From: an uncultured Lachnospiraceae bacterium
GTDB lineage: Bacteria > Bacillota_A > Clostridia > Lachnospirales > Lachnospiraceae
Length of the DNA: 64,000 nt
Direction of reading: 5' to 3'
Assembly (NCBI GenBank): GCA_905207905.1
Contig: CAJLNC010000003.1
Location: forward strand, 1-64,000
Numbering within the stretch: the first letter of the stretch is position 1; every line of letters starts with the position of its first letter. The position numbers and the translations under genes are program-made. Positions 19,748-28,491 of the stretch are shown piece after piece. The notes beneath the pieces are model-generated. The model made no database searches and was not told where the DNA came from. It was given only the letters and a program-made list of their open reading frames with translations.

Positions 19748-21238
19748 CTAACGAACCCGGTATCGTAAAGTTGCCAAAAAAATCCCGTCTCCCCGGCGAA
19801 TCTCTCTTTGCTCCCTTGGTCTTAACCGTTCTCCATTGACAAAGGTTCCATTCATGGAGTTCAAATCTGTAATATAAAAGCTCCCCTCTCTTTTCTCCAG
19901 CTTCGCATGAATTCTGCTGACACTCTCTGAACCCAGCCAGATATCCACCTGATCCCGTTTCTTTCCAAGCACCGCCGGAAACTGACTTAAAATAATGTCC
20001 GGATATTGACCAGGTTCCAGACTCGCCAGATACAATGGATCTTCAAACTCCTCCTGTGTAAGGCATCTGGTCTCCCCATCTTCTGTATTTTCCTTTTGCG
20101 TATCATACAAATCTTCCAGGAGCTGTTCCAGAAATTCCTCCTCTTCCTCCTCCTCTTCCAGCCAATACCCTTCCTCCTTCTTCTTTTTCCCTGTAATTGT
20201 TCCATAAATAATCCAGGAAACTGCCAGAAGGAAAAAGGCCAGTCCTCCAGTTTGAGCCAGATCCAGTCCTGCAAAGTAAACGATTCCCCCAAAGATCAAT
20301 ACAAGAAAGATAACCGCTGCGCCGCATAGAACTGCATTTTTTATCCTGCTGTTTCTGGTGCTGCTGATATTTTTATCGCTGCTGTCTTTGCCGCTTTTAT
20401 CGTCTTTGATTCTCCGTTTGCCTTTTTGACCTTTTTCCTTGTCTGATATTCCGCTCTCAAACGCTCCTTCTCCTTCTGTCTCCTCCAGCCAGAAGCGCTT
20501 TTCTGTCCTCTCGTTTTCTTTTCTGCTGCACTCTGTTTTTCGTCTCTGTCTCTCCTTTTCCGTTTTTCTTTCCCATTGCCCCTCTTTAAGACCGGCTTCT
20601 CTACCTCTCCAGCCTTCCGAATCCTGATTTTCTCTTTCCGGAATACGATACCTGCAGACTTCCGGAATCTTATCCTCAATCTCATCCTCTGCCTGTGTAT
20701 TTTCTTTCAAAAGTTGGTTTAACGTTTCCCACAGGCTGAAATTTTCCTGGGACACACTCCCGTAAAATTGATAGCCCAGTTCCACTGCTCTGCGCTCTCC
20801 GTGATCCAAACGTTTTAAAATGTACTCAGCCAAACTGAAAATATTTCTGGAGGCCTCAAGGACAAGCCCCGGACAATAGCAAAGCTGAACCTTCCCGTTC
20901 TCCGGATCCATATAAATATATTCCGGATCCAGCAAGAAATTTTCAAAATTCAAAAGATACTGCCTTGCTTTCGTCAGTCCATTCTGAATGCCTGAAAGCA
21001 GCATCTTAATATCTCTGCTCTTCATCGTACTAATTTCATAAATCTGGCTCACCGGCTGTCTGGAAGTGATTTCATAATACAGATACGTCTTTCCGTTCAG
21101 CCTGCGAAGCTGGCACTTTAGAAGCTCTGGTATCGCATTATGTTCCATCATCCGCACCGTATATTCTTCTCCTGTCACAGTCTCATTTTCCAAAATCATA
21201 TAGTTATGATCCAGATCTCTCTGATAGGTAACCTCCAC
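19748..21238 (-). CDS. FHA-domain membrane protein with DUF6382-type N terminus
   Basis: A 496-residue protein, last gene of the Tad locus. About residues 1-170 resemble the DUF6382 region that precedes FHA domains in Clostridia. A highly charged Lys/Glu/Arg-rich linker follows (about 195-290), then two membrane spans (about 300-345), an acidic patch of consecutive Glu, and a C-terminal FHA domain (about 420-496) with SESVSRIHAKLEKR and TDLNSMNGTFVNGERLRP, the phosphothreonine-binding signatures. It may link Ser/Thr phosphorylation to pilus control, but no kinase gene is in the window. Start is GTG with AAAGGAG upstream, 4 nt after the preceding stop. Confidence 0.85.
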   Translation of the reverse strand: MEVTYQRDLDHNYMILENETVTGEEYTVRMMEHNAIPELLKCQLRRLNGKTYLYYEITSRQPVSQIYEISTMKSRDIKMLLSGIQNGLTKARQYLLNFENFLLDPEYIYMDPENGKVQLCYCPGLVLEASRNIFSLAEYILKRLDHGERRAVELGYQFYGSVSQENFSLWETLNQLLKENTQAEDEIEDKIPEVCRYRIPERENQDSEGWRGREAGLKEGQWERKTEKERQRRKTECSRKENERTEKRFWLEETEGEGAFESGISDKEKGQKGKRRIKDDKSGKDSSDKNISSTRNSRIKNAVLCGAAVIFLVLIFGGIVYFAGLDLAQTGGLAFFLLAVSWIIYGTITGKKKKEEGYWLEEEEEEEEFLEQLLEDLYDTQKENTEDGETRCLTQEEFEDPLYLASLEPGQYPDIILSQFPAVLGKKRDQVDIWLGSESVSRIHAKLEKREGSFYITDLNSMNGTFVNGERLRPREQREIRRGDGIFLATLRYRVR

Positions 21239-21242
21239 TCTT

Positions 21243-21728
21243 TTACTCCTTTAACGTATCCACCAATTCATTCAAACCGCGAATCTTCCGTATCCGTTTT
21301 GCAGGATAATATAACTCCCTGCTCCAGGAACGCTTGATGCTCAGCCGCTTCCCTCCTATCAGCTCCATGATCAGCCCCGGAAAAGGATAGCTGCCTGAAA
21401 ATGTGACAGCTACCTGGGTTTTGCTGACAGACAAAGAGTTCCTTATATTCCTTGTCCCTAAAAGCCTGTTTTTTAGCAGCTCTCTTTGTTTTTCCTTCAA
21501 AATCGCCTCTGCCTTTTTCTCCTGTCCGAGATTGCTCCCCATCGCCCCTATTTCACAGCTTATCCCCTGTAAAACTGCACAGTCATGAACAAAAAAGGAC
21601 AGATAGATAACAGACACCAGCACTGGAAGCAAAATCATCATCAAAAGTGCTGCCTCAACCGTAAAACTTCCCTGCAATACGATCGTTTTTTTATTTTTTT
21701 CCTTGATTTTTTCTGTATTCTTTACCAT
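21243..21728 (-). CDS. TadE-like pseudopilin
   Basis: A 161-residue protein with a type IV prepilin-like N terminus: basic leader, then LQG-SFTVEAALLMMILL, with Glu at +5 after the likely cleavage Gly, and one hydrophobic span. The rest is a small extracytoplasmic domain. The open frame extends to 21800 inside the preceding peptidase gene; the ATG at 21728 (MVKNTEK) is chosen because it gives a normal leader. It is one of two TadE-like proteins in the locus. Confidence 0.75.
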   Translation of the reverse strand: MVKNTEKIKEKNKKTIVLQGSFTVEAALLMMILLPVLVSVIYLSFFVHDCAVLQGISCEIGAMGSNLGQEKKAEAILKEKQRELLKNRLLGTRNIRNSLSVSKTQVAVTFSGSYPFPGLIMELIGGKRLSIKRSWSRELYYPAKRIRKIRGLNELVDTLKE

Positions 21729-21753
21729 AACTTTCCCCAAGCGCCTTTCCACT

Positions 21754-22167
21754 TCAAAAAAGCATTCGACAAATCTGACCAGCCAGCAAAAAAGGGACAA
21801 AGGGAAATCGTTCTTTTCGCCCCGCCTTCCTGAATATCAGCAGGATGCCTGACCAAAATGCGGAAAAAAACAGCGCCAGAAAAAACAAAGAAAATGCTTC
21901 CGCAAATCCCAATGCTGCTCCGCAGGCCATAACCACCAGCGCATCTCCATATCCCATGGCTTCCCTGGTAATCCAGGAAAGAAACAGTAGACTCCCGCCA
22001 AAAGCTACGCCCGCCAAAAAATCTCCTGCTGTCAAATCTCCCTGTATCAAATGCCAAATTGCTGCCACCCCTATAAATACTTCTGGAAAAAGCCTCCTAA
22101 TCTGCATGCTTCTCAAATCTGAAACCGTGCAAATACCTAAAAATACTGCTGTTACAATCTCTGTCAT
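21754..22167 (-). CDS. Short A24-type prepilin peptidase (second copy in locus)
   Basis: A 137-residue integral membrane aspartic peptidase of the prepilin peptidase (TadV/CpaA) type. The two catalytic aspartates are in TVSDLRSMQIRR and AMGYGDALVV, and the C-terminal RFPFVPFLLAG matches the family ending. It would cleave leader peptides from the Flp pilin and TadE-like proteins at the inner face of the membrane. The ATG overlaps the stop of the preceding gene (ATGA). The longer open frame to 22323 is not used. A second, longer peptidase of the same family is at 29529-30071. Confidence 0.85.
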   Translation of the reverse strand: MTEIVTAVFLGICTVSDLRSMQIRRLFPEVFIGVAAIWHLIQGDLTAGDFLAGVAFGGSLLFLSWITREAMGYGDALVVMACGAALGFAEAFSLFFLALFFSAFWSGILLIFRKAGRKERFPFVPFLLAGQICRMLF

Positions 22168-23099
22168 TTCCACGCTCCACATTTCGAACAGGGTCTCAGT
22201 GCTCCCGCATCCTCCAGAGAAACCTCCCGAATTGTCCGTTTCAGTCCGCCACATCCCAGGCTGGAATGGTAGCGGTCGCCATCCTCCGTAATAAACACCA
22301 TATCTCCCCCTTGTTTGCCGCATTTTTCGCAGCTATGATATTTGCCGCCGCTGCTGTTGCGCAGATTCTTCAAACTACCCCTGGAAACCTGCCGAATCGA
22401 AAGTCTGATATGGCTGCACTGCAGATCTGTGTGATATACAGTACCATGCTCCGTCACATATACAGTCCGTTCTGAAGTATCACATTCCCCGAAAGAGTCC
22501 TCCCCGGAGGAACCAGACCGGCCAGTCCATCCCCTCACGCTTCCCCTCTGTAAAAAATGTATCCCAGGTATAGAGATACCTCCTGCGGGAAGCTTCATCT
22601 GATAGGTCATTACCAGATGAACCATCTCTTCCTCTTCCAGGAAAGAAGAAAGTAAAAAGCTTATATTCTTTACTCCTTCTGTATTCCCGGCTCGCCGAAG
22701 TACTGCAGTTCTTCCATAAATCGCGGACACAGCACCCGGCAAAACAGAAGCTCCCTCTCCATATTCCACGGCATAGGAGCTAATGGCGATCTCCTCACTG
22801 GTCTCACACAGAGAACTTCCAAAACGTGCCGCCGTATCCATCACATTGCAAAGCTGTAAAATCGTCACCATGGTAAAAAAGAACATGGGAAGAGCCATAG
22901 CGGCTTCTACTGTCAAGCTTCCTCTCAGAGAGGCAAAAAAGAATGTTCTTCTTTTGCATCTTAAGTACTTTTTTTCAGGTATATGACCATGGGTTGGGGC
23001 TTCTCGGGGAGAGAGCTTATCCTTTCTGAAAAAAATGGGTTTTCGCATGACCATGCGTAAGACAAATTCTACAAGATATGAGCTGCAGCCGAAGAACAC
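22164..23099 (-). CDS. TadE-like protein with tandem Cys/His motifs
   Basis: A 311-residue protein. A basic leader of about 59 residues ends in the prepilin-like site LRG-SLTVEAAMALPMFFF with Glu at +5, followed by one hydrophobic span. The C-terminal 100 residues hold two tandem repeats: VYVTEHGTVYHTDLQC ... YHSCEKCG and VFITEDGDRYHSSLGC ... LRPCSKCG. Each has YH-x(4)-C and a later CxxC, a pattern seen at the C termini of other extracellular proteins and resembling Ada-type metal sites, so zinc binding is plausible. Start GTG at 23099 with GGGAGG about 9 nt upstream. It is coupled to the following peptidase gene by ATGA. Confidence 0.75.
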   Translation of the reverse strand: MFFGCSSYLVEFVLRMVMRKPIFFRKDKLSPREAPTHGHIPEKKYLRCKRRTFFFASLRGSLTVEAAMALPMFFFTMVTILQLCNVMDTAARFGSSLCETSEEIAISSYAVEYGEGASVLPGAVSAIYGRTAVLRRAGNTEGVKNISFLLSSFLEEEEMVHLVMTYQMKLPAGGISIPGIHFLQRGSVRGWTGRSGSSGEDSFGECDTSERTVYVTEHGTVYHTDLQCSHIRLSIRQVSRGSLKNLRNSSGGKYHSCEKCGKQGGDMVFITEDGDRYHSSLGCGGLKRTIREVSLEDAGALRPCSKCGAWK

Positions 23100-23125
23100 T
23101 CCTTTTCACCTCCCTGCGAAAGTAT

Positions 23126-24685
23126 CTAATCATATGCAAATCCGCTCTCCACTGTAACCTGCAGCAGATCGGAAGGCGTTCCCAAAAACACTGCTGGTAC
23201 ACGCGAAAATACCGGTTCAATCTGCCAGTTTGTCTCTTCCCGGATACCCACTACACAATGATCTATCTGGAAATTAGACAATCCTGGGGCAAGTTTCAGA
23301 TTTAATTCCACCAAATCCAATCCCCTTTTCTTTTGGCCTGAAACAGGCTGCAAATAGAAAAGAATTCTCAGATAATCCCGATATGATAAGCCTTCCTGCT
23401 TATCGCTGCTGCCTTGTTCCAACAGTTGATCCAGTCTACCCAACTGCTCTAATGATACCATCCAGGTATCCGGCGTTTTGTTTAACGGAATTTTCCCGCC
23501 CTCCAGAAGAATGCGAACATCCATCAGGCTCTCTCCATAAGCCCATCCCATTAAAAGTCCATGTTTTAAAACAGTAACCAATGCCGGGATGCCCGTCCAG
23601 CCGATCAACAAACTGGCCAGCGCTCCAGCCTGACTATTCATCTGTGTATTTCCCACACAATACAGGTAATTCAAACCTTCTCTTATGAGAAGCAGCCTTT
23701 GAACCACTGCTTTTAAATTCTCTCTGTCTGACCGTTTTCCTGCAATCAGATACTCTGTCTGATACTCCAGTGTCCAATTCGTCTCTTCTGACAGATAATT
23801 AGGAAAACGGTCTAAAAGATATTCTCTAAACAAAAGATCACTGGTTAATCCTCCATGTTCCTTCTTAAGCTCCATGCTGCCTTTCTTTTTGTGTCGTCTG
23901 GAAACAAGCTCTTTTTTGGCCACTTTTTTCTCAGAAATCTCCTTTTTTCCGCAGACGATTTCCAAAATCCCCTTTTTCTTTAGTCGGTTAAGCATCTTTA
24001 ACGGATTTTCCCGCTTCACCTGCTCTGCCGGATTTTCCTCAATAATTACGATTTCTCCGCCTGCCTCTGCTTCTGCCTGAGCCTGCTTTCTCTGCTGCTC
24101 CAATTCCGCCTTCTTTTCTTCCTCCTGGCGCTTAAGCTGCTCCATCGCCTGGTCAGAAATCTTCTTTCTTTGTTCGTATTCTTTCTGCTTTTCTTCTGCC
24201 TGTCTTGCATCCCGATACCATCCCGCCAGTTTGCCCACGTTGCCGGTAATCAAGGTTTCCTTCATGTAGGCTACTGCCTGCTGATAAAAATTCTCACCTT
24301 CCTGATCTGACAACAGCGCATACTCTTTAATCTCGCTGTGTTCCAGGTGTAATCTCCAGGGATCAAAGCACAGTCCGGCCACCCGCTCCTGTCTGGGACT
24401 GGCATTGCAGGACAGATACATTTGGAAGCGATCATTGACTCTGTCAATGGAAAAATCACCTGTTCCATAGGAACCGTCCACTGAGAAAATTTCATAATCC
24501 TCCAGCAGCTTTTTTTCGTATTCTCCAAAAAGAGAATAGTTTCCCATATCTGTAATGTTTGCCGTCTGTGCCCTGGCTCCCTGAATCCGGGCAGATTCTA
24601 TGACCGAAAAAATCAGAGATAAAAACAATGCACTGCTAAGACTTAAAAATACGGTAATGGATCCCCTCGCATTTTTCCCTTTCAT
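23126..24685 (-). CDS. DUF5702-type Tad locus protein
   Basis: A 519-residue protein matching the DUF5702 group found in clostridial Tad loci. The N terminus is prepilin-like (ARG-SITVFLSLSSALF), but the +5 position is Phe, not Glu. One N-terminal membrane span is followed by a large extracytoplasmic domain that includes a coiled coil very rich in Lys, Glu and Gln (about 160-215) and a Lys-rich segment. AGGAGG precedes the ATG. It lies between the Flp pilin and the TadE-like genes, so it is probably a minor pilin or a pilus-associated structural protein; no enzymatic motif is seen. Confidence 0.75.
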   Translation of the reverse strand: MKGKNARGSITVFLSLSSALFLSLIFSVIESARIQGARAQTANITDMGNYSLFGEYEKKLLEDYEIFSVDGSYGTGDFSIDRVNDRFQMYLSCNASPRQERVAGLCFDPWRLHLEHSEIKEYALLSDQEGENFYQQAVAYMKETLITGNVGKLAGWYRDARQAEEKQKEYEQRKKISDQAMEQLKRQEEEKKAELEQQRKQAQAEAEAGGEIVIIEENPAEQVKRENPLKMLNRLKKKGILEIVCGKKEISEKKVAKKELVSRRHKKKGSMELKKEHGGLTSDLLFREYLLDRFPNYLSEETNWTLEYQTEYLIAGKRSDRENLKAVVQRLLLIREGLNYLYCVGNTQMNSQAGALASLLIGWTGIPALVTVLKHGLLMGWAYGESLMDVRILLEGGKIPLNKTPDTWMVSLEQLGRLDQLLEQGSSDKQEGLSYRDYLRILFYLQPVSGQKKRGLDLVELNLKLAPGLSNFQIDHCVVGIREETNWQIEPVFSRVPAVFLGTPSDLLQVTVESGFAYD

Positions 24686-24729
24686 CCTCTGCCCTCCTGT
24701 CTCATTCCTTGGTTTTTTTAATACGTTCC

Positions 24730-24897
24730 TTAAATACTGTTGCTTTGGCTTGTGATCTTACTCAGAATATTATTCACCACTCCGGTAAGCTGCTTTTTAA
24801 AAATAATTACCAAAGAAATCAAAACAACAAGAATCAGAATAATCTCTACAACGCCTACTCCATCCTCCTCCTTAAAAAAGGACCTCACGTGTTCCAT
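24730..24897 (-). CDS. Flp-type (type IVb) major pilin
   Basis: A 55-residue prepilin. A short leader MEHVRSFFKEEDG ends in Gly, followed by VGVVEIILILVVLISLVIIF: Glu at +5 and a single hydrophobic helix, as in Flp1-family pilins. The polar tail (about 22 residues) is rich in Ser, Asn and Thr. The ATG at 24897 has GGAGG 6 nt upstream; the open frame to 24933 is not preferred. It is likely the major subunit of the Tad pilus encoded by this locus. Confidence 0.85.
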   Translation of the reverse strand: MEHVRSFFKEEDGVGVVEIILILVVLISLVIIFKKQLTGVVNNILSKITSQSNSI

Positions 24898-24943
24898 GTC
24901 TCTCCTCCTTTCCGATCTTTCTTTTTCATTCATCCTCTTTCTG

Positions 24944-26303
24944 TCAAAACGACAGAAATGCGGGAATGATCAGTACCGTCAAAACAACTCCAAACATCAG
25001 GATCATTGGGAATATCAGCCGTGTTCCCGCCTGTTCTCCCAGCTTTCTGGCCATACTTTTTCGTTCTTCCATGGCTGCTCGAGCCTCTCTCGCAAGGATC
25101 TCCGGCAAACCCTTTGATCCTTTTTTCAAACTCTGGGACAATAAAGACCCGAATTTTACATACTTTGGAAGTCCGCACCGGCGTCCAAAATTTTCATAAG
25201 CGGTACCCTCCGGAACTCCGCTTTTCATTTCCCTGCAGGCGCAGAGCATTTCTTCATAGACATACCGCATTTCTCCTCTTCTGACTTTCCGATACTCCTC
25301 GCCAATCCGCATAAACGCTCCCCGGATCGTAAGCCCTGCTCCCAGCAGCATCGTCATTTTCCACATGACCTCTGAATAATCCAATGCCAATTGAATCCGT
25401 CTGGCCTTTGCCTTCTCATGGATCTTCTGATCCTTCTGCAAATAAACGCACACAGGAATCACAAGCATCAGCAGCACTGCCAAAAAGGGCTGATCTCCTG
25501 TTTGCCACATCCAGGTCACCCGTTTTCCCAACGCTTTGGCAGGCAAAGCGAAAATCTCCCGGCTGGCTCCTTCCCTGTTTTCTCTGTCAATCTCCTTTTC
25601 CAATGCATCTTTTAATTTTTCTTCCTCCGAAAGTTCCGGAGGGTAGATCCTGGCTGCTGTCTCATACACCAGCTCTTTTCCCTGGCAGGAGAGTATAGCC
25701 TGAATTTCCACAATACTTCCATTTTCTTCCGGTTCTCCCACAATGCTGCCGTCCTCCTCTAAAATTCCATAGGGGAAGGTAATCCAGCTGACCGTAACAG
25801 CTCCATCCTCCAGGCTGGCAGGAAAATTTAACGCTTTTTTCACCTGATCCAAAGATTCATTTTCTCCCAGAATCCCCTCCTCCAGCATCTGTTTTCCTTT
25901 TGCCAAAAGATCCTCTATCTCCTTTTCCGTATACTTGCGCTCCTGAACTTTCACTGTAATATTCTCTGATCCTGCCCCTTCTACCTGAGCTGTCAGCTCC
26001 TCCTCCCTTTCCCCCATCCCATATCCCGGCCTGGTGAGCTGCTGATTTTCCACCAGCCTGTCTTCCCTGCTCATCGCCAACAGCATAATCCCCCCCAATA
26101 ATCCCCAGTACCGCAAACAGAAACAGGGTATCGCCGATTTTTCTGGCATAATGCTTCTCCACCGCCTTGGGATCTCCTGCTGCCAGAGAAATAATTTCCA
26201 TGCAAAGCTCCCTGTTCTTTGCCTTTGGTTCAGTCAGCCTTAGCTTTTTTACCAAAAACTCTCCTGCTTTTATAAAAGGATTTTCCTTCCGCCTCATTTT
26301 CAC
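24944..26303 (-). CDS. TadC-like T2SS F-domain protein, frameshifted at a G7 run
   Basis: The gene reads in two frames. The N-terminal part (from the GTG at 26303 or the ATG at 26297) starts MRRKENPF and runs through ARKIGDTLFLFAVLGIIGG. At a run of seven G (26090-26096) the frame breaks; the downstream frame continues GGIMLLAMSREDRLVENQQ. Joined with six G, the two halves make one membrane helix and a protein of about 450 residues: first span, a large extracytoplasmic domain of about 180 residues, a second span (about QPFLAVLLMLVIPVCVYL), a T2SSF domain and a final span (IFPMILMFGVVLTVLIIPAF). TadC forms the inner-membrane platform with TadB. The mutation may be real, phase-variable, bypassed by slippage or an assembly error. 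Confidence 0.8.
26090..26096 (-). repeat. Homopolymer G7 (plus-strand C7) within tadC
   Basis: Seven G on the coding strand at the exact point where the two tadC frames join. Six (or nine) G would restore one frame. Homopolymers of this length are prone to slippage in replication and transcription. Confidence 0.9.
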
Positions 26304-26366
26304 ACCTTCTCGCCACCTTTGTTCCTGCCTTTCAAAACAGCCTGCTGCACCCTGACCTTCCCTAAT

Positions 26367-27104
26367 TTATACCTGAATATCTATGATCTTTCTCCCCCAA
26401 AAATAGGCGGTCAGATACACAATAAAACAAATGCTCATGATAACGATTCCTACCCAATTTCCATACATTGCATCTAAAAATCCTGGTGATGTCAGTTTGA
26501 CATAGCCCAAAATAAGCAAGGGGATCACACTCATCATATTCTGTTCCATCACCTTTCCCGATAAACTGGTGGCAATCTCCTGCCTGGTTTCCTGCTTTTG
26601 CTGAATTTCTGAAACAGTATTCCTGATAATTGCCAGCAAATCTCCTCCTGTACGCTTTGCCGTATAAAATACCTCTGCAAAATTCTGAATATCCTCCACA
26701 TGACTGCGCTTTCCCAGCTCCATAAGAAGGGCTTCCACTGTTCTATTTAAACCAATCTGGCCTACAAGATAGCGAAATTCTTTTAAAATAAAGGCGTCCT
26801 GCTCATAGATCTTTTCCAGCTCCTTCACTGCCTCCCGAAAGGCGTTCTCCACAGCATATCCCGCCTGAAGCGAAGTACTTACCAGCTGCATTCCCGTTAG
26901 AAATTCTGCCGCCATTTGTTCTGCCCGCTGCTTTTGAAGCTGCTTTTTCCTGGTCTGCAGATATCCCCAAAATCCAGGAAGAAAAAGGATAAAAAATATC
27001 CAGGAATGAAAAAACAGATAGCTGACAACTCCATCTAAAAATAAATAACTGACCATATACTTTCCATACTCTTTTTTTGATAAATGATATGTCCCATAAT
27101 CCAC
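26367..27104 (-). CDS. TadB-like T2SS F-domain membrane protein
   Basis: A 245-residue membrane protein. Two spans near the N terminus (about 17-55), a cytoplasmic T2SSF helical domain (QRAEQMAAEFLTGMQLVSTS, then GYAVENAFREAVKELEKIY, and the conserved RTGGDLLAIIRNTVSEI), and two C-terminal spans. Together with TadC it should form the inner-membrane platform on which the TadA ATPase acts. Start is GTG at 27104 with AGGAGG 7 nt upstream; the longer frame to an ATG at 27155 lacks a ribosome site at a sensible distance. Confidence 0.85.
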   Translation of the reverse strand: MDYGTYHLSKKEYGKYMVSYLFLDGVVSYLFFHSWIFFILFLPGFWGYLQTRKKQLQKQRAEQMAAEFLTGMQLVSTSLQAGYAVENAFREAVKELEKIYEQDAFILKEFRYLVGQIGLNRTVEALLMELGKRSHVEDIQNFAEVFYTAKRTGGDLLAIIRNTVSEIQQKQETRQEIATSLSGKVMEQNMMSVIPLLILGYVKLTSPGFLDAMYGNWVGIVIMSICFIVYLTAYFWGRKIIDIQV

Positions 27105-27257
27105 CCGGTCTCCTCCTGCTTTTTCCTGACGACTCCAATTCTGGCCGCCATGCATAAAAACAACATCTCAGATTCTGATATTTGTTTACCTTTCTGTGTC
27201 CTTCTTTGGCAGCTCACATCCAGGGATGCTCCCTGAATGTAACTACCGTTTTCCTAT

Positions 27258-28481
27258 TTATATACCTATCCCGGCCCGCTGCAGCTTCTGCCTGTTTTTC
27301 AAACTGCCTACCTGAACCAAACCGCCCAGTACCCGGCCTTCCTCATCCTCGCCCTGTTCCTGAAACTCAAAGAGGGAAGAAGTTCTGATCTCGCCGGTTT
27401 CATAGTCATAACCGGTAATCTCCAATATCTCCAATACCTTTCTGCTCTTATCCCTCATGCGCCCTAAATGTACCATCAGATCAATTCCAGAAGCAATCTG
27501 TCTGCGGATTGCCTGAATAGGAATCTCCAATCCCATCAATACCATAGTTTCCAGCCTGGCAAGCATATCTTTCGGACTGTTCCCATGACCAGTGCTTAAA
27601 GACCCGTCATGTCCGGTATTCAAAGACTGCAGCATATCGATCGTCTCGTCTCCCCGGACTTCACCCACAATAATCCGATCCGGCCGCATCCGCAGACTTG
27701 CTTTGATCAGATCACGAATCGTTACCTGATTATCCCCTTCCTCATTGGCTCTCCTTGCCTCCAGGCGCACCAGGTTCTGAGCATTTTGAATTTGCAGCTC
27801 CGCATTATCTTCAATCGTAATGATTCGCTCATCTTTTGGTATATAATTGGACAACGCATTTAAAAATGTCGTTTTCCCTGAGCCTGTACCGCCGCTGATA
27901 AAAATGTTATACCCTGCCTGCACCAGTTTTTCCAGAAATTCCGCCGCCTCCTTGGAAACTGCCTTCCATTCAATAAGCTGTTCCATAGAGATGGGATGAT
28001 CCGGGAAACGGCGGATCGTGATTATGGGTCCGTTTAGCGCCACTGGTGCCATCACCACATTCACCCGCGCGCCGTTCTCCAGTCTGGCATCTACAATGGA
28101 AACCGCTTCATTGGCTACCCGATTGCATTTCGCCACAATCTGTTGCACAATATCCTCCAGTTTTTCTCTTGATTCAAAGTTCTTTTTCCATCGAACAATC
28201 CTGCCCTTCTGCTCAATAAAAATTCCTTCTGTCCCATTCACCATAATTTCTGTAATATTCGAATCATCTACCAGTTCCTGCAGGATATCCAGACGCCGAA
28301 CAGAATTGAATAATTCCATTCGCAGCTCATTTCTTCTGGAAAGCCGTACATAGCCCCCTTCTCCAGTATCCATCAGTAATTCATCAATCGCCTGATAAAT
28401 CTCCTCATCGCTCATCTCCCGATATCGCTCCAGCTTCTCCATAAGCTTTTTATGCAGCTCCTCATATTTTCTGTCTGCCAC
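27258..28481 (-). CDS. TadA/CpaF secretion ATPase
   Basis: A 407-residue type II/IV secretion ATPase of the TadA/CpaF group, which powers pilus assembly at the inner membrane. The Walker A motif [17 protein letters not shown] is at about 204-220, the Asp box is in [11 protein letters not shown], Walker B is in [13 protein letters not shown], and the His box is [15 protein letters not shown]. The N-terminal domain includes the family segment [21 protein letters not shown]. Start is GTG at 28481 with AGGAGG 6 nt upstream. It lies 10 nt after TadZ. Confidence 0.93.
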   Translation of the reverse strand: MADRKYEELHKKLMEKLERYREMSDEEIYQAIDELLMDTGEGGYVRLSRRNELRMELFNSVRRLDILQELVDDSNITEIMVNGTEGIFIEQKGRIVRWKKNFESREKLEDIVQQIVAKCNRVANEAVSIVDARLENGARVNVVMAPVALNGPIITIRRFPDHPISMEQLIEWKAVSKEAAEFLEKLVQAGYNIFISGGTGSGKTTFLNALSNYIPKDERIITIEDNAELQIQNAQNLVRLEARRANEEGDNQVTIRDLIKASLRMRPDRIIVGEVRGDETIDMLQSLNTGHDGSLSTGHGNSPKDMLARLETMVLMGLEIPIQAIRRQIASGIDLMVHLGRMRDKSRKVLEILEITGYDYETGEIRTSSLFEFQEQGEDEEGRVLGGLVQVGSLKNRQKLQRAGIGI

Positions 28482-28491
28482 AAAACTCCTC

